Positions 9,419 through 18,479 of a stretch of DNA of 64,000 nt are shown piece by piece. Location: assembly GCF_000248075.1 (NCBI RefSeq), contig NZ_BAFB01000036.1:1-64000 (forward strand), read 5' to 3'. The notes below the pieces were generated by a model. That model ran no database searches. It was not told the origin of the DNA and worked only from the letters and a program-made list of their open reading frames with translations. Source of the DNA: Gordonia otitidis NBRC 100426. Its GTDB lineage: Bacteria > Actinomycetota > Actinomycetes > Mycobacteriales > Mycobacteriaceae. The position numbers were made by a program, and so were the translations under genes. Each line of letters starts with the position of its first letter. Position 1 is the first letter of the stretch.

Positions 9419-9455
9419 CCGCGCGGTGCACCTTCGGCTGGGGTGCACCGCGCGG
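9419..9455 (+). terminator. Hairpin terminator after the porin genes
   Basis: Two perfectly complementary 14-nt arms (9419-9432 and 9442-9455) separated by a 9-nt loop, starting 28 bp after the second porin stop. There is no long U-tract, as is common for high-GC terminators. Confidence 0.8.
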
Positions 9456-9513
9456 TCATGTCCGGAGAGTGTGAATCGTCGCGGTTGCTCGCTTCCCGTG
9501 AGACGATCAGACG

Positions 9514-10506
9514 ATGGCTGACACCGACGCGTCACTGACCGACGAACAGCTCGCAGCACCTATCGACGATGGGGATTCGATGCTCACCGTGGTCATCGCT
9601 TTCGCCGCGAATGTTGCAGTCGCCATTGCCAAGACGATCGCGGCAGTCATCACCGGATCGGCATCGATGACCGCGGAGGCCATGCACTCGTGGGCGGATT
9701 CGGGCAATGAGATCTTCCTGCTGATCGCGGAGCGTCGAGGTAACCGCGGGAGGACGAGAAGCCACCCGTTCGGTCACGGTCGAGAAACCTACATCTGGTC
9801 GATGTTCGCGGCCTTCGGTCTGTTCGCCGTCGGCGCAGCGGTCTCGGTCGTGAACGGCATCACGGCGCTTGTTCATCCCGAGGAGGACACCAACTACACG
9901 GTCGGTTACATCGTTCTGGCGGTTTCTGCAGTGCTGGAAGGTATTTCGTTTCTACAATCTGTGCGGCAGGCCAAGGCGGGTGGTCGAAGGCTGTCGATGC
10001 ACCCGTTGCGCTTTGTCAACAGAACCTCGAACACCACGCTGCGCGCCGTGTTCGCCGAGGACTCTGCGGCGCTGGTCGGTCTCGCGATTGCGGCAGCGGG
10101 CATGGCGTTGCATCAGATCACCGGCAACGCGGTCTGGGACGCACTCGGTTCGATCCTCGTCGGCGTACTACTCGGGTTCATCGCCATCTTCTTGATCAGA
10201 CGAAACAGTGAGTTCCTGCTGGGTCAGGAGGCCATGGCGCCGATCCGCGACGCTATTCTGGTGCGGTTACTCGCCATGCCCGACATCGACCGGGTGACCT
10301 ACCTGCACGCCGAGTACGTCGGACCGATGGAGTTCTACCTCGTGGCTGCCGTGGACATCACCGGCGACCTGGCAGAACACGACGTGGCATTCCGGCTACG
10401 CAGACTCGAGTCGACGATCGAAGAGCAGGACGTGATCGTGGAAGCGGTGCTGACCCTGTCGACTGTCGACGAGCCCTCGCTGGTGCCCGCCGGACGGGTG
10501 GGGTAG
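9514..10506 (+). CDS. Cation diffusion facilitator (CDF) family transporter
   Basis: A 330-residue protein with six hydrophobic helices and a cytoplasmic C-terminal domain, expected to export Zn2+ or a related metal in exchange for protons. Helix 2 carries the site-A half HSWADSGNE. The helix 5 half reads AVFAEDSAALVG, which has the aspartate but not the usual His/Asp four residues earlier. This resembles the SLC30A9/ZnT9-like branch more than classical zinc exporters. The start is the ATG at 9514. The neighbours give no clue to the metal. Confidence 0.88.
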   Translation: MADTDASLTDEQLAAPIDDGDSMLTVVIAFAANVAVAIAKTIAAVITGSASMTAEAMHSWADSGNEIFLLIAERRGNRGRTRSHPFGHGRETYIWSMFAAFGLFAVGAAVSVVNGITALVHPEEDTNYTVGYIVLAVSAVLEGISFLQSVRQAKAGGRRLSMHPLRFVNRTSNTTLRAVFAEDSAALVGLAIAAAGMALHQITGNAVWDALGSILVGVLLGFIAIFLIRRNSEFLLGQEAMAPIRDAILVRLLAMPDIDRVTYLHAEYVGPMEFYLVAAVDITGDLAEHDVAFRLRRLESTIEEQDVIVEAVLTLSTVDEPSLVPAGRVG

Positions 10507-10530
10507 CGCTCTCCCGAGCCGCCGGCGTTG

Positions 10531-10980
10531 TCACGGTGCTGCGGGCAGGGGAGTCACCTGGTAGGACAACATTCTCCAGCGGTCCGGGTGCCGGCGCCAC
10601 ACCACGAGCATCGACCACCGCACGCCTGCACTGGCGACTTGCTCAGCTACTTCGGGAGAGGTTCCAGGATCAGCGCCGTCGAGATGACCGCGCAATGTCT
10701 GCTTGCCCCAGCAGAGCGCGACGTCGCCGAAGATCTTGACCCGAAGGTCATCGAACTCCATCTCGAGGTCGCGCGAGTTCATGGTGGTGGTGATGTGCTC
10801 GTCGGCCGTGATCAGGGTGCCGGGTAATTCGGTACCCAGAAACTCTGGGTCGTGCAGATCGACGAGTTCTTCGAGGTTGCGGGTGAGGATCGCTGCCCGC
10901 ATTCGCGGATACTCGGCGAGGACCTCGGACACGGCCACGGGATCGTCGACCGGGTTGGCTGACTCTGGATCTGATGACAT
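10531..10980 (-). CDS. SnoaL-like / NTF2-fold protein
   Basis: A 149-residue protein with a strong GGAGG ribosome site before the ATG at 10980. The order of a long helix (VLAEYPRMRAAILTRNLEELVDLHDPEF) followed by strands including VKIFGDVALCWGKQ, RWSMLVVWRR and PDRWRMLSYQVTPLP matches DUF4440/SnoaL-like domains. These serve as small isomerases, hydrolases or ligand carriers; no function can be assigned. It faces the CDF gene, ending 24 bp from it, and is divergent from the F420-type oxidoreductase. Confidence 0.75.
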   Translation of the reverse strand: MSSDPESANPVDDPVAVSEVLAEYPRMRAAILTRNLEELVDLHDPEFLGTELPGTLITADEHITTTMNSRDLEMEFDDLRVKIFGDVALCWGKQTLRGHLDGADPGTSPEVAEQVASAGVRWSMLVVWRRHPDRWRMLSYQVTPLPAAP

Positions 10981-11073
10981 TGTTTCCTCCGAATCGATTG
11001 CGGTGGTCGGGTTCTGGTGTCGAGCGCTGAGCGTCGACGTGGGTTCGGTACTCCGCCGCGTAAATTGGGGCCC

Positions 11074-12000
11074 ATGGAACTGCGAATCTTCACCGAACCC
11101 CAGCAGGGCGCCACCTACGCGACGTTGCTCCGCATTGCCCGTGCGAGCGAAGATCTCGGGTACGACGCCTTCTTCCGCTCCGATCACTATCTCGCCATGA
11201 ACGCGGAGGGGCTGCCGGGACCGACCGATGCCTGGTTGACGCTTGCCGCTCTCGGGCGTGAGACCTCGACGATCAAGCTCGGCACGCTGGTCACGTCAGC
11301 GACGTTCCGTCATCCGGGCCAGCTAGCCATCCAGGTGGCACAGGCCGACGAGATGAGCGGTGGAAGAATCGAATTCGGGCTGGGGGCGGGCTGGTTCGCT
11401 GAGGAACACGAGGCGTATGCGATTCCGTTCCCTGCCCTCGGTGAGCGATTCGAGCGCTTGACCGAGAACTTGGAGATCATCACCGGCCTGTGGTCGACGC
11501 CCGTGGGTGATCTGTTCGACTACAGCGGCAAGCACTTCGAGGTGAAGAACTCGCCTGCACTGCCGAAACCCGTGCAGTCGCCGCGGCCACCGATCATCAT
11601 AGGTGGGATGGGCAGAAAGCGCACGCCTGCCCTTGCCGCGAGGTTCGCCGACGAGTTCAATGTGCCGTTCGCGCCTGTCGACACCGTGTCCGCACAGTTC
11701 GACGTCGTGCGCGAGGCATGCCGCGCAGCCGGTCGCGGACCCGATGAACTCACGTACTCGGCGGCGCTGACGGTGTGCGTTGGCCGCAACGACACCGAGG
11801 TGGCGCGGCGTGCCGACGCCATTGGCCGCGAGGTCGGCGAACTGCGCGAGAACGGGTTGACGGGAACGCCTTCCGAGGTCGTGGAGAAGATCGAGACCTA
11901 CCGAGCCATCGGGGTGAGCAGACTGTATCTCCAGGTACTCGATCTCGACGACCTCGAGCATATCGAACTCATCGCGAATGAGGTCGCGCCGCACCTCTGA
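11074..12000 (+). CDS. LLM-class F420-dependent oxidoreductase
   Basis: A 308-residue luciferase-like TIM-barrel enzyme. The N-terminus MELRIFTEPQQGATYATLL and the segments FFRSDHYL, LGTLVTSATFRHPGQLA and FGLGAGWFAEEHEAYAIPFP are typical of the F420-dependent subgroup (TIGR03560-like) that transfers hydride from or to coenzyme F420. The substrate is unknown. The ATG at 11074 is preferred to an upstream start at 11017 because the conserved first strand begins there, and a TAAATT -10 box ends 7 nt before it, suggesting a leaderless mRNA. It converges on the pirin operon with a 16-bp gap. Confidence 0.88.
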   Translation: MELRIFTEPQQGATYATLLRIARASEDLGYDAFFRSDHYLAMNAEGLPGPTDAWLTLAALGRETSTIKLGTLVTSATFRHPGQLAIQVAQADEMSGGRIEFGLGAGWFAEEHEAYAIPFPALGERFERLTENLEIITGLWSTPVGDLFDYSGKHFEVKNSPALPKPVQSPRPPIIIGGMGRKRTPALAARFADEFNVPFAPVDTVSAQFDVVREACRAAGRGPDELTYSAALTVCVGRNDTEVARRADAIGREVGELRENGLTGTPSEVVEKIETYRAIGVSRLYLQVLDLDDLEHIELIANEVAPHL

Positions 12001-12016
12001 CGTTCGTCGACGCCGA

Positions 12017-12817
12017 TCAGTGTCGTGGGGCGTCGAAGGAGGTGTGCATCTCCCAGAACAGGATCTCGGTAGGGGCGTCGGAGGTCATCGAGAGTTCGGC
12101 GTTGTCGACCGTACGTAGCGCATCGCCCTCATCGAGGGTGATGCGCTCGTTGATCGCCGCCTGCTGGTCGAGCCCGGTGACCGAGATGGTTCCGGAGACG
12201 ACGAACAGGTGGCCGAACGGTGCGCGCGGAAGCGTGACCGGATGACCAGGTGTGAGCCGCGCGGCATGTAATGCCACGTAGCTGTTGCCGATACGCAATG
12301 CGGGGCTGTCGATGTCGCGCTCGAGTCCGGACACGATGGTCACCAGATCGCCGCGTGTCAGCGCAGCGTTGACGTCTACTTCTGCGTAATGCGGAGTGCC
12401 CCCGGCGTATTCGGGAGCAATCCACATCTGCACGACGCGAAGTCGCTGGTTCTCCGACCGTGTCGACGCATTGCGTTCGGAATGCCTGATGCCCGAGCCC
12501 GCCGACATACGCTGGACGACGCCCGGGGTGAGCACCCCTTCACTCCCGTGTGAATCCTTGTGGTGCAGCGACCCTTCGACGACCCAGGTGACGATCTCCG
12601 CGTCGTGGTGCTGATGGGTGTCGAAGCCTGCACCGGCGTCGACGACATCGTCGTTGTGGACGAGGAGCATACCGTGTGCGTTGGCGACGAGGTCGAAGCT
12701 GCCCGTGGCGGGAAACGACTGCCGCGAGTCGATGGCCTCGTCGTTCCACATGTGGCGATCGGCCGCGCGGATCAGCCGCCAGGAGGAGGGGGCTTCGGTG
12801 GTGTGCTCTGCGCTCAT
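12017..12817 (-). CDS. Pirin family protein (distal copy)
   Basis: A 266-residue bicupin. The N-terminal cupin carries the metal ligands in GFDTHQHHDAEIVTWVVEG and the conserved SAGSGIRHSERN; a second cupin follows (APFGHLFVVSGTISV). Bacterial pirins of the YhaK/YhhW type are metal proteins, several with quercetinase activity. It is last in the operon after marR, whose stop lies 7 bp before this start. The ATG at 12817 is used because earlier in-frame starts lie inside marR. Its sequence differs clearly from the proximal pirin, so the two are not recent duplicates. Confidence 0.88.
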   Translation of the reverse strand: MSAEHTTEAPSSWRLIRAADRHMWNDEAIDSRQSFPATGSFDLVANAHGMLLVHNDDVVDAGAGFDTHQHHDAEIVTWVVEGSLHHKDSHGSEGVLTPGVVQRMSAGSGIRHSERNASTRSENQRLRVVQMWIAPEYAGGTPHYAEVDVNAALTRGDLVTIVSGLERDIDSPALRIGNSYVALHAARLTPGHPVTLPRAPFGHLFVVSGTISVTGLDQQAAINERITLDEGDALRTVDNAELSMTSDAPTEILFWEMHTSFDAPRH

Positions 12818-12824
12818 GGTGTCG

Positions 12825-13328
12825 TCATCTCTGTGTGGAAGTGGATACAACATCGGTGTCATCGACGTTGTCGAGGTGTGTTGTGAGTGTTTCCATGATG
12901 CTGCCGAGGTCACTCGCCTCGGCGTCTGACAGCGCGGAGGTGAACAGTCTGTCGACGGCTGCGCCGTGATCGCGTGCGGCTGCGGTGAACGCTGTACGAC
13001 CGTCGTCGGTCAGCACCGCGTAGCTGCCGCGCTTGTCCTCGGGGACCGCTTCGCGACGCAGCCATCCGCGACGCACCATCGCGTCGATCTGGTACGAGAG
13101 CCGCGACGTCGAGAAGACCATGCGGTAGGACAGTTCGCGCATGCGAGCGCGGCCACCGGGGCACTCATGGAGTATCAACAGAACGTGATAATCCGCCAGT
13201 GACATTCGGCAGTGCGCTCTTAGTTCGTCGTCGAGCATGGTCTGCATACGAGCGCTGGTCTCCACGAAGAGCCGCCACGCCTGAGCCTTCGACGCGGCGG
13301 TCTTCGTCGAGGATTGGTCGGTGGTCAT
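12825..13328 (-). CDS. MarR-family regulator within the pirin operon
   Basis: A 167-residue winged-helix regulator. The core (about residues 35-110) includes CRMSLADYHVLLILHECPGG, MRELSYRMVFSTSRLSYQI and the wing REAVPEDKRGSYAVLTDDG. The ATG overlaps the stop of the proximal pirin by four bases (ATGA), so translation is coupled. A perfect palindrome, 14321-14338, lies in front of the operon and is the obvious candidate for autoregulation. MarR proteins of this kind often respond to phenolics or oxidants, which would fit pirin targets; that is inference. Confidence 0.9.
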   Translation of the reverse strand: MTTDQSSTKTAASKAQAWRLFVETSARMQTMLDDELRAHCRMSLADYHVLLILHECPGGRARMRELSYRMVFSTSRLSYQIDAMVRRGWLRREAVPEDKRGSYAVLTDDGRTAFTAAARDHGAAVDRLFTSALSDAEASDLGSIMETLTTHLDNVDDTDVVSTSTQR

Positions 13329-14299
13329 CGATTGCTGGTGTGCGGCATGATCGCGTCGGGCGGCACGACGCCGAGACGACCGGCCTGGAAGTCCTCGATC
13401 GCTTCGACGAGTTGCTCGCGGGTGTTCATGACGAACGGTCCGTAGTGTGCGACGGGTTCGCGGATGGGCTGGCCACCTAGCAGCAGGACTTCGAGCGCCG
13501 GACGGTTGCTGTCCTGTCCGGGGTGCGCTGCGACGGTCAGTCGATCGCCCTTGCCGAAGACGGCGAGCTGACCTTGTTCGATCGGACGGGCCTCTGCACC
13601 AACGGTTCCGCGGCCCGACAACACGTAGGCGAGCGCGTTGAAGTCCTCGCGCCACGGCACCGACACGGACGCGCCCGGCGCGATGGTCGCGTGTGCCACC
13701 GTGATCGGGGTGTGTGTGGCGCCGGGGCCTGCGTGGCCGTCGAGTTCGCCGGCGATGATCCGGATGAGGGCGCCGCCGTCGGGGGAGGCAATGAGTTCGA
13801 CGTTACCCGCCTCGAGGTTCTGGTAGCGCGGGGTGAGGAACTTGTCCTTGGCGGGCAGGTTCACCCAGAGCTGGATGCCGTGGAACAGGCCACCGGACTC
13901 GACCAGTTCCGCCGGAGGCGTCTCGATGTGCAGGATGCCGGAGCCGGCGGTCATCCACTGCGTGGCCCCGTTCTCGATCAGGCCTCCGCCGCCGGTCGAA
14001 TCCTGGTGCTGGAAGCGGCCGTCGATCATGTACGTGACGGTCTCGAAGCCGCGGTGCGGATGCCAGTCGGTGCCCTTCGGCTCGCCCGGCTCGTAGTCGA
14101 CCTCGCCCATCTGATCCATGTGGATGAACGGGTCGAGGACGGCTGCTGGGACGCCCGCAAAGGCACGGACCACCGGGAATCCCTCGCCCTCGTAGCCGCG
14201 CGGGCCACGCGTCAACGACTTCACCGGCCGTTCGGTGGCGTCGAGGGCAGCGGATGTCAGACGAGGCAGGGTAGTGGTATCGGCGGTGATGGCAGGCAT
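13325..14299 (-). CDS. Pirin family protein (proximal copy)
   Basis: A 324-residue bicupin with a strong AGGAGG ribosome site before the ATG at 14299. The N-terminal cupin shows the pirin signature FIHMDQMGEVDYEPGEPKG, then WHPHRGFETVTYMIDGRFQH with the metal-binding histidines, and WMTAGSGILHIE. The C-terminal region (from about 230) has the second cupin and the pirin-C segment GGQPIREPVAHYGPFVMNT. First gene of the pirin-marR-pirin operon. Confidence 0.93.
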   Translation of the reverse strand: MPAITADTTTLPRLTSAALDATERPVKSLTRGPRGYEGEGFPVVRAFAGVPAAVLDPFIHMDQMGEVDYEPGEPKGTDWHPHRGFETVTYMIDGRFQHQDSTGGGGLIENGATQWMTAGSGILHIETPPAELVESGGLFHGIQLWVNLPAKDKFLTPRYQNLEAGNVELIASPDGGALIRIIAGELDGHAGPGATHTPITVAHATIAPGASVSVPWREDFNALAYVLSGRGTVGAEARPIEQGQLAVFGKGDRLTVAAHPGQDSNRPALEVLLLGGQPIREPVAHYGPFVMNTREQLVEAIEDFQAGRLGVVPPDAIMPHTSNR

Positions 14300-14320
14300 C
14301 GGGACCTCCTGGTTGGCTGT

Positions 14321-14338
14321 TTGCTCAAATCTGAGCAA
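14321..14338. promoter_or_regulatory. Palindromic operator candidate for the MarR regulator
   Basis: TTGCTCAAATCTGAGCAA is a perfect inverted repeat with 7-bp arms and a 4-bp centre, 22 bp before the proximal pirin start and just upstream of its ribosome site. Size and symmetry suit a MarR dimer, and the marR gene is in the operon. The rest of the 14300-14475 gap holds no gene. Confidence 0.65.
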
Positions 14339-14475
14339 CTGCGTGGGTCGACCAGCGGGGCGTCGGGGATATTCCACAGTCTCTCTCTGGAGTGCGCGCC
14401 GCGGTAGTTGCAGGCGAAAAGACCCTCCGGCACCGGAATCAGTAGCTGAGCCCGCGGCGCCGGTACCTGACGCAC

Positions 14476-15669
14476 TCAGTCCGATCCGACGCCCGATGTG
14501 TGGGTGACCGGCGTATGCACGCCCAGCTGTGGCGCAGGCCCCACGAAGTACTGCTCGCCGTCGAACGTCGCGGGTAGGCCGGCGGCGAGGTATCGCCCGA
14601 TACCGGGCTGGTCGAGCTCGGCGAACAAGGGATTCGCTTCGAGCGCACCGGACGCCACCACCTCGTCGAACGTGCGGTATCGCCCGGACAGTACCGACGA
14701 GGCGGCGAGCACGGAAGCAACCTCATCGGTGGAGCGCTCGGCAAACCACTTGCCGAACAGCGCATTCAGCACACTGCGATGAGCGAAGCGGTCGGCTTCG
14801 AGGGAGAAGTCGACGTCGAGCGCACGCTCGAGGGAGCCGATCGCCTCGCCTGTGTCGGTGAGCTGTACGAGATCGCGGAAATGGCGGGGCGTCAGTGCAA
14901 CGATCATGAACCGGTCGCCGTCGGCGGTCGACACGTCGGTGCCATAGGTTCCGTAGACGTCGTTGCCGGTGGCCTCACGAGAGCGCGAATTCACCTGCGG
15001 CTCGGTGAGATATCCGAGGGTGCTGGCGATCGAGAGTGCTGTGTCCTCGAGCGGCAATCGTATTCGGCTGCCGACTCCGGTGAGTTCACGTCGACGCACG
15101 GCGGAGGTGATCGCGAGAGCCGCGTACAACCCGCAGATCACATCCCACGCCGGCAGGACGTGATTGACCGGGCCGGCGTGGTCGACCGGCCCGGTGATCA
15201 GGGGGAAACCGAGTTCGGCATTCACCGTGTAGTCGACGGCGGGAGAGCCGTCGGAGCCGCCGAGTAGTTCCAGCGTGATCACATCGGGGCGAACCTGCTC
15301 CAGCGCCTCGTGACTCATCCACTCCCGACCGCCCGAGTTGGTGACGAGAATGCCGCCGCCGGGTCCGGACTCGGTGATCAGACTCCTCACCATTGATTGT
15401 CCCTCGGCTGAGCGCAGATCAGCGGTGACCGACTTCTTGCCCTTGTTGAGTCCCGTCCAGTAGATGGAGGCGCTGCCGTCGTCGGTGAGCGGCCATCGGT
15501 TGACGTCCGCAGCGCCGCCGATCGGATCGACACGGATCACCTCGGCGCCCAACTGGGCCAGAGTGAGCCCGCACAGCGGCGAGGCGACAAAGCTCGAGAT
15601 CTCGACCACACGCACACCGTGAAGTGGTCGACGGGTGTCAGACCCGGTCTGAGTATCCGCTGTGGTCAC
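14476..15669 (-). CDS. CaiB/BaiF-type (class III) CoA-transferase
   Basis: A 397-residue enzyme expected to move CoA between carboxylic acids, or to isomerise or racemise an acyl-CoA. Conserved features include [29 protein letters not shown] near the N-terminus, [18 protein letters not shown], and the aspartate in [15 protein letters not shown] at the place of the catalytic Asp in the GDS-type motif of formyl-CoA transferase. The GTG start at 15669 overlaps the SDR stop by four bases (GTGA). It is the third gene of an acyl-CoA dehydrogenase, SDR, CoA-transferase operon, which points to degradation of a branched or modified acid; the substrate is not evident. Confidence 0.88.
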   Translation of the reverse strand: MTTADTQTGSDTRRPLHGVRVVEISSFVASPLCGLTLAQLGAEVIRVDPIGGAADVNRWPLTDDGSASIYWTGLNKGKKSVTADLRSAEGQSMVRSLITESGPGGGILVTNSGGREWMSHEALEQVRPDVITLELLGGSDGSPAVDYTVNAELGFPLITGPVDHAGPVNHVLPAWDVICGLYAALAITSAVRRRELTGVGSRIRLPLEDTALSIASTLGYLTEPQVNSRSREATGNDVYGTYGTDVSTADGDRFMIVALTPRHFRDLVQLTDTGEAIGSLERALDVDFSLEADRFAHRSVLNALFGKWFAERSTDEVASVLAASSVLSGRYRTFDEVVASGALEANPLFAELDQPGIGRYLAAGLPATFDGEQYFVGPAPQLGVHTPVTHTSGVGSD

Positions 15670-16412
15670 ATGAATCGCCCGCCGGTGACCTCCATGACCG
15701 TCCCTGTCATGTACGACGACAGATGGCTGGCGAGAAACAGCGCGACGGTGGCGACTTCGCTGACTTCGCCTGCACGGCCCATGGGGATCTCGGCCATCTT
15801 CTGATCCCAGGCCTTCTGTGGCATGGCCTCGGTCATCGCCGAGCGTATGAGCCCGGGCTGGATGGCGTTGACCCGAACACCATGGTGTGCCATCTCTTTC
15901 GCGGCCGCTTTCGTCATGCCGACGACGCCTGCTTTGGCTGCCGAGTAGTTGGTCTGCCCGACCATGCCGACCTTGCCCGACAGTGACGACAGATTCACGA
16001 TCGCACCGGACTTGCGTTCACGCATGATGGCCGCGGCCTTTCGGGTGCCGTTCCAGGTCCCCTTCAGGTGCACGTTGATGACCTGGTCGAACTGCTCCTC
16101 GGTCATGTTTCGCATCGTGGCATCGCGGGTGATGCCCGCGTTGTTCACCATTACATCCACGGGACCGAATGCGTCTGCGGCAGCTCCCAATAGCGCGTCG
16201 ACGTCGTCGCTGACGGTGACGTCGCATCGCACCCCGATGGCACGCTCGGTGCCGCCGAGTTCGACGGCGGCCTTCTCGGCGGCCTCGGCGTTGACGTCGC
16301 CGATGACGACGCGAGCGCCTTCGTCGACGAACAGTTGCGCGATGGCGAATCCGATTCCCTGTGCGGCGCCGGTGATCACGGCGGTCTGGTTGTGCAGGAG
16401 TGGTCCGGGCAT
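15666..16412 (-). CDS. FabG-like short-chain dehydrogenase/reductase
   Basis: A 248-residue classical SDR. It has the cofactor motif TGAAQGIG (residues 14-21), DVT, NNAG (about 90), catalytic Ser in VNLSSLSG, and YSAAK with the catalytic Tyr and Lys (about 155-159). It probably interconverts a 3-hydroxyacyl and 3-oxoacyl-CoA in the step after the dehydrogenase encoded upstream. D39 after the second strand (VIGDVNAE) suggests NAD(H) rather than NADP(H). The start is 41 bp after the acyl-CoA dehydrogenase stop, and the end overlaps the CoA-transferase start. Confidence 0.92.
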   Translation of the reverse strand: MPGPLLHNQTAVITGAAQGIGFAIAQLFVDEGARVVIGDVNAEAAEKAAVELGGTERAIGVRCDVTVSDDVDALLGAAADAFGPVDVMVNNAGITRDATMRNMTEEQFDQVINVHLKGTWNGTRKAAAIMRERKSGAIVNLSSLSGKVGMVGQTNYSAAKAGVVGMTKAAAKEMAHHGVRVNAIQPGLIRSAMTEAMPQKAWDQKMAEIPMGRAGEVSEVATVALFLASHLSSYMTGTVMEVTGGRFM

Positions 16413-16453
16413 GGGCGTAGAATTCTCTCTCTCTCGATCGGGAAAGTGGAGTA

Positions 16454-17644
16454 TCAGCTGTGTGTCGACGCTGCGCGAATGAGGTTGCCGCCGATGATGA
16501 GTCGTTGGATCTCGCTGGTTCCCTCGTAGAGACGCAGCAACCGCACATCGCGGTAGATGCGCTCCACGGGTACCTCGCGCATGTAGCCTGTGCCGCCGTG
16601 GATCTGCACGGCGAGATCGGCGACCTTACCGACCATCTCTGTGCAGAAGAGTTTCGCCGCGGACGGCGCGGTGCGCCGATCTTCGCCGGAGACGTACTTG
16701 GCGGCGGCGTCGCGCACCAACGCGCGTCCGGCCATCACGCCCGTCTGCTGGTCGGCGAGCATCGCCTGGACCAGTTGGAAGGTGCCGATGGGCTTTCCGC
16801 CCTGGGTGGCACTGGCTGCGTAAGCCACTGATTCGTCGAGCGCACGTTGTGCCTGGCCGACCGACAGGGCGGCGATGTGGACGCGACCGCGCGCCAGCGA
16901 GGTCATGGCGGCTTTGTAGCCCTTCTCCTCGTCGCCGCCGACGAGCGCCGACGCCGGCACGCGCACGCCGTCGAACGTGACGTCGGCGGTCCAGGCGCCC
17001 TCCTGGCCCATCTTGGAATCCTTCGGCCCCACCTCGACGCCTGGAGTGTCTGCGGGAACGAGGAACACCGCTATGCCGGTGCCGGATTCGTCTGCCGGAC
17101 GGGTGCGTGCGAAAACAACGAACAGGTCGGCGATGGGGGCGTTGGTGATGAAGCGTTTCTGTCCGTCGATGACCCACTCGTCACCGTCGCGCACCGCCTT
17201 GGTGCGCAGTCCCGCAGGGTTGGAGCCAGCACCTGGTTCGGTGAGTGCGAAGGATGCGACAACCTCACCCGAGGCGATGCCTTCGAGCCACTGCTTTTTC
17301 TGCTCGTCGGTGCCGAAGTTGACGAGCACCTGCCCGGCGATGCCGTTGTTGGTCCCGAACATCGACCGTAGGGCGAGACTGGTGTAACCGAACTCCATCG
17401 CCAGTTCGACGTCCTGGGTCAAATCGAGGCCGAGCCCGCCCCATTCCTGCGGGATCGCGTATCCGAACAGGCCCATCTCGGCCGCCTGCGCTCGCAGGTC
17501 GGAAGGAATCTCGTTGGTCTGCATGATCTCCGCTTCACGGGGCACCACCTTGGTGCGGATGAAGTCGTGGACCAGCTGATGGATCTGTGCGAAATCCTCG
17601 GCGTCGACGGCTAGTCGGTGATCGTGTGCTGCTGCAGCGGTCAT
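16454..17644 (-). CDS. Acyl-CoA dehydrogenase
   Basis: A 396-residue FAD enzyme of the usual family length. It has the N-terminal helical domain, the signature [19 protein letters not shown] in the middle, and the C-terminal catalytic glutamate in [14 protein letters not shown]. It introduces the alpha-beta double bond in an acyl-CoA. It is first of the three-gene operon. A TATTTT -10 box ends 6 nt before the ATG, so a leaderless transcript is likely. A short palindrome overlaps the expected -35 position. Confidence 0.94.
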   Translation of the reverse strand: MTAAAAHDHRLAVDAEDFAQIHQLVHDFIRTKVVPREAEIMQTNEIPSDLRAQAAEMGLFGYAIPQEWGGLGLDLTQDVELAMEFGYTSLALRSMFGTNNGIAGQVLVNFGTDEQKKQWLEGIASGEVVASFALTEPGAGSNPAGLRTKAVRDGDEWVIDGQKRFITNAPIADLFVVFARTRPADESGTGIAVFLVPADTPGVEVGPKDSKMGQEGAWTADVTFDGVRVPASALVGGDEEKGYKAAMTSLARGRVHIAALSVGQAQRALDESVAYAASATQGGKPIGTFQLVQAMLADQQTGVMAGRALVRDAAAKYVSGEDRRTAPSAAKLFCTEMVGKVADLAVQIHGGTGYMREVPVERIYRDVRLLRLYEGTSEIQRLIIGGNLIRAASTHS

Positions 17645-17787
17645 GTCTGGAAAATATCAAAAACACGCCGTCGACACCAGGGGTGTGAACATAGAAGCAG
17701 TGTAGAACCCCCTTTGCCCTGTTAAGTGCTGCGAAAATGATATTAATTGCTGGGCAGAGGTAACTGACGACGCGCTACCATCGACCG
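17645..17787. promoter_or_regulatory. Divergent promoter region of the acyl-CoA operon and its GntR regulator
   Basis: Minus-strand -10 TATTTT is the complement of 17651-17656. Plus-strand -10 TACCAT (17776-17781) ends 6 nt before the GntR GTG. An inverted repeat ACACC-AGG-GGTGT (17674-17686) overlaps the -35 region of the dehydrogenase promoter and is a candidate operator. The stretch 17717-17752 is notably AT-rich for this genome. Confidence 0.5.
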
Positions 17788-18474
17788 GTGACTGTCAAGC
17801 CTCACGAGAAGATCGACACCGGGTCCGACACCGTGTCGTCGGTGCGCAAGGAATCCGCAGCGCGTGAGATCCGCAGCCTCGTCTTCGCGGGAGAGTTGCG
17901 GCCCGGGTCGAAGGTCGACCAGGATGCGCTGGCGGAGCGCTTGGGGATGAGCAAGCTCCCGGTGCGGGAGGCGCTCATCGCACTCGCTGGCGAGGGCATC
18001 ATCGAGACCATCCCGCGGCGCGGAGCATATGTCGCCGACCTCTCGCGGGAAGACATCCGCGACCACTATTGGATGCTCGGCGTCATCTCCGGCCTCGCAG
18101 CCGAACGTGCCGCGGCAAACCTCTCCGACGATGACTTCGCCGACCTCGACGCTCTGGCGGCGCAGATGGAGGCGACCGACGACCTCCTCGAGATGGAGCG
18201 GTTGAACTCTGCATTTCACCGCATGATCAACAAGGCTTCCCGGTCGCGTCGGCTCATCGCCGAGTTGCGACTGCTCAGCCGCGCGATCCCGCCGAACTTC
18301 TTCGACTCCCACCCCGACGCGGTCGCCTCCTCACTGCGCGACCACCGCGAGATCCTCGACGCCCTGCGTGATCGCTCACCCGGCATCGCCCGCACGCTCA
18401 TCGAAGGTCACTTCCTCCGCGGCGGACACCGCGCCGTCGAACTCCTCGAAGAAGCGGGTTTCTGGAGAGAGTGA
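17788..18474 (+). CDS. GntR-family regulator, FCD (FadR-like) subgroup
   Basis: A 228-residue regulator. The N-terminal winged helix (about 22-85) contains SLVFAGELRPGSKVDQDALAERLGMSKLPVREALIALAGEGII. The all-helical FCD domain (about 95-215) carries likely metal ligands in the pattern NSAFHRMINKA, DHREILDA and EGHFLRGGHRA. FCD regulators bind carboxylic acids or acyl-CoA esters. It is divergent from the acyl-CoA dehydrogenase operon and probably represses it. GTG start with TACCAT ending 6 nt upstream and no ribosome site, so leaderless. Confidence 0.9.
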   Translation: MTVKPHEKIDTGSDTVSSVRKESAAREIRSLVFAGELRPGSKVDQDALAERLGMSKLPVREALIALAGEGIIETIPRRGAYVADLSREDIRDHYWMLGVISGLAAERAAANLSDDDFADLDALAAQMEATDDLLEMERLNSAFHRMINKASRSRRLIAELRLLSRAIPPNFFDSHPDAVASSLRDHREILDALRDRSPGIARTLIEGHFLRGGHRAVELLEEAGFWRE

Positions 18475-18479
18475 ACCGG

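Noticed and set aside
13523-14407. 294-codon plus-strand frame
   Set aside because: Antisense to the proximal pirin, whose cupin metal ligands are clear.
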